NCBI RefSeq assembly: GCF_008973825.1 | Contig: NZ_WCHR01000004.1 | Coordinates: 62,001 to 126,000, forward strand | DNA length: 64,000 nt | Source of the DNA: Gemmobacter serpentinus | Lineage (GTDB): Bacteria > Pseudomonadota > Alphaproteobacteria > Rhodobacterales > Rhodobacteraceae | Direction: 5' to 3' | In this document: positions 35,316 through 44,602 of the stretch, in pieces | Layout: every line of letters starts with the position of its first letter | How positions within the stretch are numbered: the first letter of the stretch is position 1 | Translations under genes and position numbers: made by a program | The notes under the pieces: model-generated | What the model was told of the DNA's origin: nothing | The model's database searches: none | What the model saw: the letters and a program-made list of their open reading frames with translations, nothing else

Positions 35316-36746
35316 ATGACAACGCATACCTTGACCGGCATTCAGGTTACCTTCTCTGGTGCCACCGCCACCGCGACTGCCCTGCAGACCCTCAAGCTGG
35401 TGACGACCGAGAAATTCTCGTTCAGCTATCGCCTGACCGCCCCTTCCGAGACCGCGCTGTCGGCGGCCACGATCAAGGCGACCTACGGCACCGCGATGCA
35501 TTCGGTCACGCTGGGATCCACCCGCATCACGCTGGATGGCAATACCAAGGTCGGCCAATACACCTGGGGTGAAGGCAAGTCCGCGCTGATCATGGAAGTC
35601 ACCACCAGCGCCACGTCCAAATCCTATTTCGTGCTGGATGGAACTGCGCTGCCGAGCTTTGCAACCATCTCGGCATATAACGCATTCATGGCCGCCCTGA
35701 CCGGCACCACCTCGGTTTCGCGCAAGTTCGACGTCCGTGGCCCGAACCTGCCGATCGATCCGAAAAAAGTGCCGAGCTTCACCGCCTCGACCGAAGATGA
35801 CGTGATCACCGGCAACACCGCCTTTGGCGACAACTTCACCAAGACCATCTTTACCGGCACGGGCAATGACAACGTCACCGGCCTTGCGACCAATGACAAG
35901 ATCGATGCCGGTGCGGGCAATGACACCGTGAACGGCCTGGCGGGCAATGACTCCATCGATGGCAAGGCCGGCAATGACTCGCTGCTGGGCGGCGATGGCG
36001 ATGACACCGTGCTTGGCAATGTCGGCGATGACACCATCTTCGGTGGCAATGGCAATGACAGCATCAAGGGCGGCACCGGCAACGACAATCTCTCGGGCGA
36101 TGCCGGCAATGATAAGATCCTTGGCGAAGCCGGCAATGACAACATCAATGGCGGCGCTGGCAGCGACCATCTGGTCGGCGGTGGCGGCAATGACACCCTG
36201 GTGGGTGGCGCGGACAATGATTCGATCTTCGGCGGCAATGACAATGACTCGATCACCGGCGACGCGGGCGACGATCTGCTGCGCGGCGAGCGTGGTGCCG
36301 ATACCATCGACGGCGGCACGGGCGAAGACAAGATCGACGGCGGCTATGGCGATGACGTGCTGCGCGGCGGTGCCGACAATGACACGATCAATGGCAATAT
36401 CGGCAATGACCTGATCAACGGCGACGGCGGCAACGACTCGATCCTCGGCGGCGACGGCAAGGACACCATCACCGGCGGCGCGGGCAACGACACGATCAAG
36501 GGTGGCTCGGGCGCGGATGTCTTCGTCTTTGCCGATGGTCATGGCGCTGACCGCATCCTGGACTTCAAGGACAATGTCGACACGCTGCAATTCACCGCAG
36601 GCCTGGCTGGCAATAGCGTGGCAGCAGCCCTGAACAATGCCGAGCAAGCTGGCCGCAACGTGGTGTTCGATTTCGGCGATGGCGACACGCTGGTCATCAT
36701 GAACATCACCAAGGCCAAGCTGCTGAACGACATCGACATCATCTGA
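35316..36746 (+). CDS. RTX (hemolysin-type calcium-binding) exoprotein
   Basis: A 476-aa protein. Residues 1-180 are Thr/Ala/Ser-rich, predicted all-beta, and match nothing I recognise. Residues 183-398 are 24 uninterrupted RTX nonapeptides of the GNDxIxGGx type, which fold into a Ca-bound beta-roll. The last 75 residues (GADVFVFADGHGADRILDF, DFGDGDTLVIMNITKAKLLN, final DIDII) look like the uncleaved type I secretion signal. There is no Sec signal and no type I exporter gene nearby. AAAGGGAC precedes ATG 35316. It is acidic and Cys-free, as expected of an RTX exoprotein. Confidence 0.9.
   Translation: MTTHTLTGIQVTFSGATATATALQTLKLVTTEKFSFSYRLTAPSETALSAATIKATYGTAMHSVTLGSTRITLDGNTKVGQYTWGEGKSALIMEVTTSATSKSYFVLDGTALPSFATISAYNAFMAALTGTTSVSRKFDVRGPNLPIDPKKVPSFTASTEDDVITGNTAFGDNFTKTIFTGTGNDNVTGLATNDKIDAGAGNDTVNGLAGNDSIDGKAGNDSLLGGDGDDTVLGNVGDDTIFGGNGNDSIKGGTGNDNLSGDAGNDKILGEAGNDNINGGAGSDHLVGGGGNDTLVGGADNDSIFGGNDNDSITGDAGDDLLRGERGADTIDGGTGEDKIDGGYGDDVLRGGADNDTINGNIGNDLINGDGGNDSILGGDGKDTITGGAGNDTIKGGSGADVFVFADGHGADRILDFKDNVDTLQFTAGLAGNSVAAALNNAEQAGRNVVFDFGDGDTLVIMNITKAKLLNDIDII
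35862..36509 (+). repeat. 24 tandem 27-bp units encoding RTX nonapeptides
   Basis: The coding repeat unit starts GGC-AAT-GAC in most copies. Copies differ at synonymous and X positions, so the array is old and not recently expanded. Confidence 0.92.
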
Positions 36747-36769
36747 TCCACCGGATCAGGCGACAAGAC

Positions 36770-36795
36770 AAAGGCCCGGATTGCTCCGGGCCTTT
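36770..36795. terminator. Bidirectional terminator between RTX gene and mfd
   Basis: Perfect 11-bp stem AAAGGCCCGGA/TCCGGGCCTTT (36770-36780 with 36785-36795), loop TTGC. It serves the two converging genes. Confidence 0.92.
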
Positions 36796-36797
36796 GC

Positions 36798-39700
36798 TCA
36801 TTTCGGTTTCACCACCTTTCCGGCCAGATCGCGGGCGACGCCAAAGGCCCCCTTGATCCGGTCGGATTCATTGGGCCAGTCCACCGCCAGCACGATCTTG
36901 TTGCCCTGCACCTTGGCCGCGCCCTTTAGCGCCTGAAGATATTCGACCAGCCCCGCCGGATTGGCGAATTTGTCATTGTGGAATTGCAAGGTCACGCCGC
37001 GCGGCCCGGCATCAAGGCGCGAAATCCCGGCCCGTTTGCACATGGCCTTGATCCGCACCACCAGAAGCAGGGTGTTCACCTCTTTTGGCAGCGCCCCGAA
37101 ACGGTCGATCAGCTCGGCGGCGAAGCCTTCCAGTTCCACCTTGGTGGTCAGATGTGACAGCCGCCGGTAAAGCCCGAGGCGGATATCGAGATCGGGCACG
37201 AAATCTTCGGGGATCAGCACCGGCACGCCCAGATTGATCTGTGGTGCCCAGGCGTCATCGACCGGGGCCAGCCCGTTGATCTCGCCGGATTTGATCTTGG
37301 CAATCGTCTCTTCCAGCATCTGCTGATACAGCTCGTAGCCGACTTCCTTGATATGGCCCGACTGTTCCTCGCCCAGAAGATTGCCCGCACCGCGCAGGTC
37401 AAGGTCATGGCTTGCCAGATTGAAGCCCGCACCGAGGCTGTCGAGGCTGGCCAGCAGCTTCAACCGCTTTTGCGCCTGGGGCGTCAGCGGACTGCGCGGC
37501 TTGGTGGTCAGATAGCAATAGGCGCGGGTTTTTGAACGGCCCACCCGCCCCCGGATTTGATAAAGCTGGCTCAGGCCGAACATGTCGGCGCGATGCACGA
37601 CCATCGTGTTCGCGGTCGGGATATCCAGCCCGCTTTCCACGATGGTCGTGGCCAGCAACACGTCATATTTGCCGTCATAGAACTCGTTCATCCGCTCATC
37701 AAGGTCACCGGCGGCCAATTGGCCATGGGCCACGACATAGCTGACCTCCGGCACCTGGCTACGCAGAAACTCCTCGATCTCGGGCAGATCGGCCACGCGC
37801 GGCACCACGAAGAAACTTTGCCCGCCGCGATAGCGTTCGCGCAGCAGCGCCTCGCGGATGGTCACCGTGTCGAACTCGCTCACATAGGTGCGGATCGCCA
37901 GGCGGTCGACCGGCGGAGTTGCAATGATCGACAGATCGCGCACGCCGGTCAGCGACAGCTGCAAGGTGCGCGGGATCGGTGTCGCCGTCAGGGTCAGCAC
38001 ATGGACCTCGGCGCGCATCTCTTTCAGCCGTTCCTTGTGCGACACACCGAAATGCTGCTCCTCGTCGATGATCAGGAGCCCAAGGTTCTGGAACTTGACC
38101 GCCTTGGCCAGCAGCGCGTGGGTGCCGATACAGATATCGACGCGGCCCTCCTCCAGCCCCTTGCGGGTTGCCGCCGCATCCTTGGCGGTGACAAAGCGCG
38201 ACAGCGGCCGCACCTCCATCGGGAAGCCGCGGAAGCGTTCGGCAAAGCTGCGGTAATGCTGACGCGCCAGCAGCGTGGTCGGGCAGATCACCGCGACCTG
38301 CATCCCAGCCATGGCGGCGACAAAGGCCGCGCGCATCGCCACCTCGGTCTTGCCAAAGCCCACATCGCCGACGACAAGGCGGTCCATCGGGCGGCCCGCC
38401 TCCAGATCGCTGATGACATCGGATATTGCGTTCAGCTGATCGTCGGTTTCCTGATAGGGGAACCGCGCGGCAAAGGCCTCCCAAGCCGAATGGGGCGTCT
38501 CAAGGATCGGGGCGTGGCGCAGATGCCGTTCGGCCGCGATCCGCATCAGGCGGTCGGCAATCTCGCGGATGCGTTCCTTCAGCTTGGCCTTCTTGGCCTG
38601 CCATGCCCCGCCGCCCAGCCGGTCCAGCAAGCCTTCGTCATGGCCATAGCGGCTGAGCAGTTCGATATTCTCCACCGGCAGATAGAGCTTCGCATCCTCG
38701 GCATAGACCAGATGCACATATTCATGCGGCGGGCCCGGGCGGTTGCGGGGCGGTTCGGGCACGCGGATGGTTTCCAGCCCGATGAAGCGGCCGACACCAT
38801 GTTCGACATGCACCACCAGATCGCCGGGCGTCAGCGTGCCGAGATCTTGCAGGAAATTCGCGGCCTTCTTCTTGCGCCGCGCCTTGCCAAGCATCCGCTC
38901 GCCAAGCACATCCTGTTCGGAAATCACCGCAAGGCCGGGGGCGGTAAAGCCCTCTTCCAACGCCCAGACGGTCAGAAACAACTGGCCCTTTCCCTCGGGG
39001 ATGTCGCGGCTGTCCTGCGCCAGATGGGCCGCACTGAGCCCCTGATCCTCCAGCAGTCCCTTCAGGCGCTCGCGCGCGCCTTCGGACCATGAGGCAATCA
39101 CCACCTGACGATCTGCGCGCAGCTGTTTCACATGCTCTGACAGCGCGGCGAACAGGCTGACATTTTCCTGCTGGCGTTCGGGGGCAAAGCTGCGCCCCAC
39201 GCGACCCTGCGCATCCAGAATGCCGGGCCCCGGCGATTGTGGCAGCGGCGACAGCTGGATCACCCGCAAGGGCGCAATCGCGGTCTCGAAGGCATTGTCA
39301 TCGAGATAAAGCGCATCCGGCGGACAGGGCTTGTAAACCGTGTCCATGCGGCCCTTGACCTGCATCTGTTCGCGCCGCGCCTCGAACTGGTCGGCAATGC
39401 CTTCCCAGCGTGACAGCCGGGCGGGCGTCACCTGATCGTCCAACATCACCGAGGCGTCCGGCAGGTAATCGAACAGCGTCTCGATCCGGTCATGGAACCA
39501 GGGCAGCCAATGTTCCATCCCCTGATGCTTGCGCCCGGCACTGACCGCCTCATACAAGGGGTCATCATTGGTTGCGCCGAACTCGATCCGGTAGGTCTGG
39601 CGGAAGCGGGTGATCGCCGCCTCGTCCATGATGATCTCGGACATCGGCGCAAGATCGATCACCTGCAGCTTCTCGGTCGTGCGCTGCGTCTCGGCGTCAA

Positions 39701-40259
39701 AGCGGCGCAAGCCATCCAGCGTATCGCCGAACAGATCAAGGCGCACCGGCCCGGTTTCGCCCGGCGGCCAGATATCGACAATGCCGCCGCGCACCGCGAA
39801 ATCGCCGGGATCGGTCACCGTCGCGGATTGGCTGAAGCCCATGCGGACCAGAAAGGTCTTCAGTGCAAATTCATCGATCCGTTCGCCCACGCGGGCGCTG
39901 AAAGACGCGCCCCGCACCACTTCGCGCGCAGGCAGGCGCTGCGTCACCGCATTCAGCGTGGTCAGCAGGATGAATGGCCCCGGCATGTCATGGGCAAGGG
40001 CTGCAAGCGTCGCCATCCGCCGGGCCGAGATCGCCGGATTGGGCGAGACGCGATCATAGGGCAGACAGTCCCATGCCGGGAAATCCATCACCAGCGCGGA
40101 CGGGGCGAAGAAGGCCAGCGCCGCCCGCATCGCCTCCATCCGCTTGTCGTCGCGGGCAACATGGATGACCGGCTTGCCGCGCGCCAGTTCCTTTGCCAGC
40201 AGCTTGGCATCAAAACCCTCGGGCGCGCCGCCCAGCACGATGCGTTTCAATTCGCTCAT
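36798..40259 (-). CDS. mfd: Transcription-repair coupling factor Mfd
   Basis: A 1153-aa SF2 translocase that pushes stalled RNA polymerase off lesions and recruits UvrA. The N-terminal UvrB-like region runs to about residue 350. The CarD-like RNA-polymerase-interacting domain contains LTPGDLVVHVEHGVGRFIGL. The motor has VVGDVGFGKTEVAMRAAF (Walker A), LLIIDEEQHFGVSHKE (DEEQ) and TLTATPIPRTLQLS. The C-terminal TRCF domain contains RIKAMCKRAGISRLDAGPRG. ATG 40259 has GAGGGG upstream. It follows the 174-aa membrane protein by 10 bp. Confidence 0.97.
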   Translation of the reverse strand: MSELKRIVLGGAPEGFDAKLLAKELARGKPVIHVARDDKRMEAMRAALAFFAPSALVMDFPAWDCLPYDRVSPNPAISARRMATLAALAHDMPGPFILLTTLNAVTQRLPAREVVRGASFSARVGERIDEFALKTFLVRMGFSQSATVTDPGDFAVRGGIVDIWPPGETGPVRLDLFGDTLDGLRRFDAETQRTTEKLQVIDLAPMSEIIMDEAAITRFRQTYRIEFGATNDDPLYEAVSAGRKHQGMEHWLPWFHDRIETLFDYLPDASVMLDDQVTPARLSRWEGIADQFEARREQMQVKGRMDTVYKPCPPDALYLDDNAFETAIAPLRVIQLSPLPQSPGPGILDAQGRVGRSFAPERQQENVSLFAALSEHVKQLRADRQVVIASWSEGARERLKGLLEDQGLSAAHLAQDSRDIPEGKGQLFLTVWALEEGFTAPGLAVISEQDVLGERMLGKARRKKKAANFLQDLGTLTPGDLVVHVEHGVGRFIGLETIRVPEPPRNRPGPPHEYVHLVYAEDAKLYLPVENIELLSRYGHDEGLLDRLGGGAWQAKKAKLKERIREIADRLMRIAAERHLRHAPILETPHSAWEAFAARFPYQETDDQLNAISDVISDLEAGRPMDRLVVGDVGFGKTEVAMRAAFVAAMAGMQVAVICPTTLLARQHYRSFAERFRGFPMEVRPLSRFVTAKDAAATRKGLEEGRVDICIGTHALLAKAVKFQNLGLLIIDEEQHFGVSHKERLKEMRAEVHVLTLTATPIPRTLQLSLTGVRDLSIIATPPVDRLAIRTYVSEFDTVTIREALLRERYRGGQSFFVVPRVADLPEIEEFLRSQVPEVSYVVAHGQLAAGDLDERMNEFYDGKYDVLLATTIVESGLDIPTANTMVVHRADMFGLSQLYQIRGRVGRSKTRAYCYLTTKPRSPLTPQAQKRLKLLASLDSLGAGFNLASHDLDLRGAGNLLGEEQSGHIKEVGYELYQQMLEETIAKIKSGEINGLAPVDDAWAPQINLGVPVLIPEDFVPDLDIRLGLYRRLSHLTTKVELEGFAAELIDRFGALPKEVNTLLLVVRIKAMCKRAGISRLDAGPRGVTLQFHNDKFANPAGLVEYLQALKGAAKVQGNKIVLAVDWPNESDRIKGAFGVARDLAGKVVKPK

Positions 40260-40269
40260 GTTCGGCCCC

Positions 40270-40794
40270 TCAATGCAGGACGCTGACCGACATGTTCTGA
40301 TACATGCCCCAGAACGCGGTCAGCAGGATGGTCACCATGCCCGAAGCCTGAACGCCAAGGCGCAGCTTGATCAGCCGCGCCTGCAACGCCTCGCCGCTAT
40401 GATCGCCATCGGCGATGCGATGCGCGGTGCGCACCGACAGGAACGACCAGAAGGTCAGCGGCAGCACAAGGCAGAACACGGCTTGCGCAAATTCCGCGCC
40501 ATACCAGAAACCACTGACGGCCAATGCGGTCAGGATGAAGGCGGTGATGCCGGTGATCCACATGCCCGAGACATGCATGATGTAAAGCAGCCGGTTCACA
40601 TGGATGCGCGCCAGTTCCTCCAGCACGGTCTGGGCGGCACCGCCCTGTCGGCGTGCGCGCAGGATCATGTCGAAGGGCACGCCCATGATGCGATGGCTGG
40701 CCATCCACCATTGCACGCCCAGCATGATCCAGAACCACAGATTGGAGAAGGACCGCATGTCGATCAATTCGACGATCAGGTCAAAGACATTCAC
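40270..40794 (-). CDS. Conserved membrane protein of unknown function
   Basis: A 174-aa protein with about four hydrophobic segments: around residues 18-35 (LWFWIMLGVQWWMASHRIMG), 66-95 (LYIMHVSGMWITGITAFILT), 98-118 (FWYGAEFAQAVFCLVLPLTF) and 148-170. Charged loops lie between them (RARRQGGAAQTVLEELARIH). I do not recognise a family. It sits directly upstream of mfd on the same strand, 10 bp away, and probably shares its transcript. No cysteine pairs or metal motifs are seen. Confidence 0.75.
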   Translation of the reverse strand: MNVFDLIVELIDMRSFSNLWFWIMLGVQWWMASHRIMGVPFDMILRARRQGGAAQTVLEELARIHVNRLLYIMHVSGMWITGITAFILTALAVSGFWYGAEFAQAVFCLVLPLTFWSFLSVRTAHRIADGDHSGEALQARLIKLRLGVQASGMVTILLTAFWGMYQNMSVSVLH

Positions 40795-41008
40795 GCGCGT
40801 GCTCCGGCAACTGCCCCCCGCACGGGGCCGACCGCGACATTCCTAACCTTGCGATGCGCGTTTATCCATGGCAGGCAGGCAGAAATTTCCGCCCGGCGCG
40901 CAGAAGACCGCGCAGCCGTGGCGGCGCAGCCAGATTTCGCCCAGTCCCGCCCTGTTATTGCCGTCGCCCGCCACCACCCGCCTGCCCGAGCCAGATCCCG
41001 AGGTCCCG

Positions 41009-42007
41009 ATGCGCCCGATCCAAGCCGCCTATCCCACCACTCGCTTCCGCCGCACCCGCGCCAGCGACAGCCTGCGCCGGTTGACACAGGAAAACGTGCT
41101 GACGGTGCATGACCTGATCTGGCCGATCTTCATCCGTGACGGCGCGCATATCCGTGAGCCGATCCATTCGATGCCCGGCGTCAGCCGGTTGTCGATCGAT
41201 CTGGCGGTGAAGGCGGCAGAAGAGGCTGCATCGCTTGGCATCCCGGCGATCTGCCTCTTTCCCTATACCGATCCTTCGGTGAAGACGGTTGGCTGCGAAG
41301 AGGCCTGGAATCCCGACAATCTGACCAATCGCTGCATTCGCGCCATCAAGGCGGCGGTGCCCGAGATGGCGATCATGACCGATATCGCCCTCGACCCCTA
41401 TAACGCCAACGGCCATGACGGCTTGGTGCGGGACGGCATCATCCTGAATGACGAGACGGTCGAGGCGCTGGTGCGCATGGCGCTGGCACAGGCGGAAAGT
41501 GGCGCCGATATCCTCGGGCCCTCCGACATGATGGATGGCCGGGTGGGCGCAATCCGCGACGCGATGGAGGCGGCTGGCCACAAGGACATCGCGATCCTCA
41601 GCTATTCGGCCAAATATGCCAGTGCCTTTTATGGGCCGTTCCGCGATGCGGTCGGCGCATCCGGGGCACTGAAGGGCGACAAGAAGACCTATCAGATGAA
41701 CCCCGGCAACAGCGATGAGGCCTTGCGCCTGATCGAGCGCGATCTGCGCGAGGGGGCTGATATGGTCATGGTGAAACCGGGGATGCCCTATCTCGATATC
41801 TGCCGTCGGGCCAAAGACACCTTTGGCGTGCCGACCTATGCCTACCAGGTCTCGGGCGAATACGCGATGATCCAGGGCGCGGCCGAGCGCGGCTGGATCA
41901 AGGGCGAAGAAGCGATGCTGGAAAGCCTGCTTGCGTTCAAGCGTGCGGGCTGTGACGGGATCCTGACCTATTTCGCCCCCACGGTTGCCCGATTGCTGCG
42001 CGGCTGA
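41009..42007 (+). CDS. hemB: Delta-aminolevulinic acid dehydratase (porphobilinogen synthase)
   Basis: A 332-aa enzyme that condenses two 5-aminolevulinate molecules to porphobilinogen for heme and other tetrapyrroles. The two Schiff-base lysines lie in SYSAKYASAFYGPF and MVKPGMPYLDIC. The position of the zinc-binding Cys cluster of animal/E. coli-type enzymes reads MTDIALDPYNANGHDG, with no Cys, so this is the Asp-type or metal-independent form known from Rhodobacter relatives. ATG 41009 (MRPIQAAYPTTRFRR) gives the family length; the upstream frame is spurious. Confidence 0.96.
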   Translation: MRPIQAAYPTTRFRRTRASDSLRRLTQENVLTVHDLIWPIFIRDGAHIREPIHSMPGVSRLSIDLAVKAAEEAASLGIPAICLFPYTDPSVKTVGCEEAWNPDNLTNRCIRAIKAAVPEMAIMTDIALDPYNANGHDGLVRDGIILNDETVEALVRMALAQAESGADILGPSDMMDGRVGAIRDAMEAAGHKDIAILSYSAKYASAFYGPFRDAVGASGALKGDKKTYQMNPGNSDEALRLIERDLREGADMVMVKPGMPYLDICRRAKDTFGVPTYAYQVSGEYAMIQGAAERGWIKGEEAMLESLLAFKRAGCDGILTYFAPTVARLLRG

Positions 42008-42111
42008 TCGCCGAGGAACGGGCCGGGATTGGTGACAGATGCGCGAAACTTCGCTATAGCTGGTGGAAAGGGGGCAAAAGACCCCGAAACCAGAAAAATC
42101 GAGGCGTGCAG

Positions 42112-42660
42112 ATGATTTCCAGACGAACCCTGATCGGCAGCGCGGGCGCTGCGGTGACGCTTGCGGCCTGTGGCAATGGCGTGGGCGGCAATGGCGCGGC
42201 GATGATCGATGCCCGCGTCGACGAGACCCGGAACCTTTTGTTCAATGCTTATCCCGGCACCCGGGATCTGGCGGGCAAGGCGCTTGGCGTCCTGTATATG
42301 CCGCTGGTCACCGAGGCCGGTTTCGGCATTGGCGGGGCCTTCGGGCGCGGCGCATTGCGCATCAAGGATGTGACGGTGGATTACTATTCCGCCGCCAAGG
42401 CCTCTGTCGGTTTGCAGATCGGTGCGCAGCAATATGCCCATGCGCTGTTCTTCATGACCGATGCGGCACTTGGCGATTTCCGCCGCTCGCAAGGCTGGGC
42501 TGCGGGGGCCGATCTGAAATATGCGACCCCCGAACAGGGGGCCAGCATCGGCAAGGACACGACCGAGATCGATCCGGTGATCGCGCTGGTTTTCGGTCAG
42601 GCCGGCCTGATTGCCGGGGCAACATTGTCGGGTACCAAATACACCCGCATCATCCCTTGA
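42112..42660 (+). CDS. SYLF/YSC84-domain lipoprotein
   Basis: A 182-aa precursor. MISRRTLIGSAGAAVTLAAC has an RR start and a lipobox LAAC, giving a lipid-anchored protein. The rest (LAGKALGVLYMPLVTEAGFG, GGAFGRGALRI, YYSAAKASVGLQIGAQQYAH, and the final GLIAGATLSGTKYTRI) is the SYLF lipid-binding domain. The family binds phosphoinositides in eukaryotes; the bacterial role is unclear. GAGG precedes ATG 42112 (a GTG two codons earlier is less well placed). Its last 11 bp overlap the convergent membrane-protein gene. Confidence 0.87.
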   Translation: MISRRTLIGSAGAAVTLAACGNGVGGNGAAMIDARVDETRNLLFNAYPGTRDLAGKALGVLYMPLVTEAGFGIGGAFGRGALRIKDVTVDYYSAAKASVGLQIGAQQYAHALFFMTDAALGDFRRSQGWAAGADLKYATPEQGASIGKDTTEIDPVIALVFGQAGLIAGATLSGTKYTRIIP

Positions 42661-43525
42661 TGATCTGATCCAGCTGCACCGGGGGGCTGGGCGGACAGCC
42701 CGCCTCCGGGCAGCGCCAGCTTTCCAGCAGATCCAGCCAACGTCGCGCCTCAGTCGCGGGGTCTGCGGTTTCCGATGCCGGGAAATGCAGCGACAGATCC
42801 CCCAGCCGCAGCCCGTGTTCCACCGATTCCGTGCCGTCGGTCAGCCGCGTATAGGCGATGACCTGCCCGGCGGGATCAAGCTGCAGATAAAGCTCGCGCA
42901 TCTGTCCGCCAATCGTGCCGCTGCAGGCATAGCGCAATGCCTGCGGTCCGACCGATTGGGCGCTTGCCCCTGGCGCAAGCAGCCGCCCGCCCTGATACTG
43001 CCCACCGGACGCACGCACACAATCAATGAGCGCGGGATCATCCAGGATCGGCAGACGATTGAAACGCATTTCGGCAAAGGCATCGCAGGATTGCGCGGCA
43101 TATTCCGGCTCCAACGTGCGGGCGCAAAGCCCGAGGATCAGGCCGCGCTCGGGATAGGCAATCGGGTGATAGACGCGCGGGATCTGATAGATCTTGCCGT
43201 CAAAAGCCAGATCCAGATCCTGTGGCTGCGGATGCATCCGATCCCAACCCCAGATCGCGCCCGCGCCAAGGCACAGCACCGCCATCACCTCAAAGGCGTT
43301 GCGCAGATGGCGCCTGCGCCGCGCCGGGCGGCCATGCCAGACCACCAGCAGGCCAAGGATCACGCTGACCGCCGCCAGAACCAGCACCGCAGGCAGCACC
43401 AGATGCACCCCGGGTGCCTCTGGATGCAGGGCCACCACGGCCAGTTTCACCAGAACAACGCCAAGCCCCGCCAAGGCCAGTGCCAGCCCCAACAGGCTGA
43501 ACCAGATGCCACGCCAAGCAGTCAA
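42650..43525 (-). CDS. Unknown membrane protein with periplasmic C-terminal domain
   Basis: A 291-aa protein if it starts at TTG 43525, which has GGAGGAAG at the right distance. The open frame extends to 43594 but those residues look non-coding. Three hydrophobic segments come first (around residues 7-35 WRGIWFSLLGLALALAGLGV, 45-67 HLVLPAVLVLAAVSVILGLL, and 78-95). A domain of about 190 residues follows, with four or five Cys (LCARTLEP, QSCDAF, IDCVRASGG, YACSGTIGG) and a C-terminal Cys pair (WRCPEAGCPPSP). I do not recognise it. Convergent overlap of 11 bp with the SYLF gene. Confidence 0.65.
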   Translation of the reverse strand: MTAWRGIWFSLLGLALALAGLGVVLVKLAVVALHPEAPGVHLVLPAVLVLAAVSVILGLLVVWHGRPARRRRHLRNAFEVMAVLCLGAGAIWGWDRMHPQPQDLDLAFDGKIYQIPRVYHPIAYPERGLILGLCARTLEPEYAAQSCDAFAEMRFNRLPILDDPALIDCVRASGGQYQGGRLLAPGASAQSVGPQALRYACSGTIGGQMRELYLQLDPAGQVIAYTRLTDGTESVEHGLRLGDLSLHFPASETADPATEARRWLDLLESWRCPEAGCPPSPPVQLDQIIKG

Positions 43526-43659
43526 ACCGACTTCCTCCAAACGCCGTTTCGGCGTGCAAATACGCACAAGGAGCACACCGCACCCCACCAACATGCGCTG
43601 AAGCGCCGGATAGGTAAAGCCGAATTTCCCAAGCTATACCGACGGTTTAGGCCCGCGGC

Positions 43660-44523
43660 TTACAGCAGCCGGCGGATCAGGCTGGAGGTGTCGTTACGCC
43701 CGCCATCCATTTTCTGGACATCCTTGTAGAACTGATCGACCAGCGCGGTGACCGGCAGGCTGGCACCGATCTTGTCGGCGGCCTCAAGGCAGATCTTCAG
43801 ATCCTTGCGCATCCAGTCCACCGCAAAGCCAAAGTCGAACTCACCCGCCAGCATGGTCTTGTGGCGATTGGCCATCTGCCAGCTGCCAGCCGCACCCTGG
43901 CTGATCACCTCGACCACCGCCGCGCCGTCCAGGCCCGCCTTCTGGCCAAAAGCCAGGGCTTCCGACAGGCCTTGCACCAAACTTGCGATGCAGATCTGGT
44001 TCATCATCTTGGCGATCTGGCCCGCGCCGCTATCGCCCATGCGGCGGCAGATCCGGGCATAGGCGGCAATCACCGGCTCTGCCCGGTCATATTCGGATTG
44101 CACGCCGCCGCACATCACCGACAGCACGCCATTCTGGGCGCCCGCCTGCCCGCCCGAGACCGGCGCATCGACAAAGCCCTTGCCCTCGGCCGCGGCAATC
44201 GCCGACAGCTCGCGCGTGACAGATTCCGACACGGTCGTGTGATCGACAAAGACCACGCCGGGTGCCATGCCCGCAAAGGCCCCGTCAGGCCCAAGGCAGA
44301 TGCTGCGCAGATCATCGTCATTGCCGACGCAGGCCATCACAAATTCGGCACCTTCCGCCGCTTCGCGCGGGGTGGCAGCGGCACGGCCACCATGTTCGGC
44401 AACCCAGGCATTCGCCTTTGCGCCATTGCGGTTATAGACCGTGACCTCATGCCCTTTGGCCTTCAGATGACCCGCCATGGGGTAGCCCATGACGCCCAGG
44501 CCCAGAAATGCTACTCTTGCCAT
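43660..44523 (-). CDS. Beta-hydroxyacid dehydrogenase (3-hydroxyisobutyrate dehydrogenase family)
   Basis: A 287-aa NAD(P)-dependent enzyme. VAFLGLGVMGYPMAGHLKAK is the Rossmann dinucleotide motif, FVDAPVSGGQAGAQNG the substrate-binding DAPVSGG, and GQIAKMMNQI carries the catalytic Lys (usually GxxxKxxN). The C-terminal all-helical domain ends KMDGGRNDTSSLIRRLL. Members act on 3-hydroxyisobutyrate, tartronate semialdehyde or related hydroxyacids, and the substrate is not settled by sequence reading. Monocistronic, divergent from the penicillin-acylase gene with 79 bp between. Confidence 0.88.
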   Translation of the reverse strand: MARVAFLGLGVMGYPMAGHLKAKGHEVTVYNRNGAKANAWVAEHGGRAAATPREAAEGAEFVMACVGNDDDLRSICLGPDGAFAGMAPGVVFVDHTTVSESVTRELSAIAAAEGKGFVDAPVSGGQAGAQNGVLSVMCGGVQSEYDRAEPVIAAYARICRRMGDSGAGQIAKMMNQICIASLVQGLSEALAFGQKAGLDGAAVVEVISQGAAGSWQMANRHKTMLAGEFDFGFAVDWMRKDLKICLEAADKIGASLPVTALVDQFYKDVQKMDGGRNDTSSLIRRLL

Positions 44524-44602
44524 CGGTGCCGCTCCTGCGATTGCCCTGCCTTGCGGTTTCGACTAGGAACGCAACTCGCATCCAAGGTCAAGGACGCCTC
44601 TT

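Noticed and set aside
35862-36509. Regular 27-bp repeats considered as a CRISPR-like or satellite array
   Set aside because: The period equals nine codons, the frame is open and the repeats encode GGxGxDxUx nonapeptides; there are no spacers.
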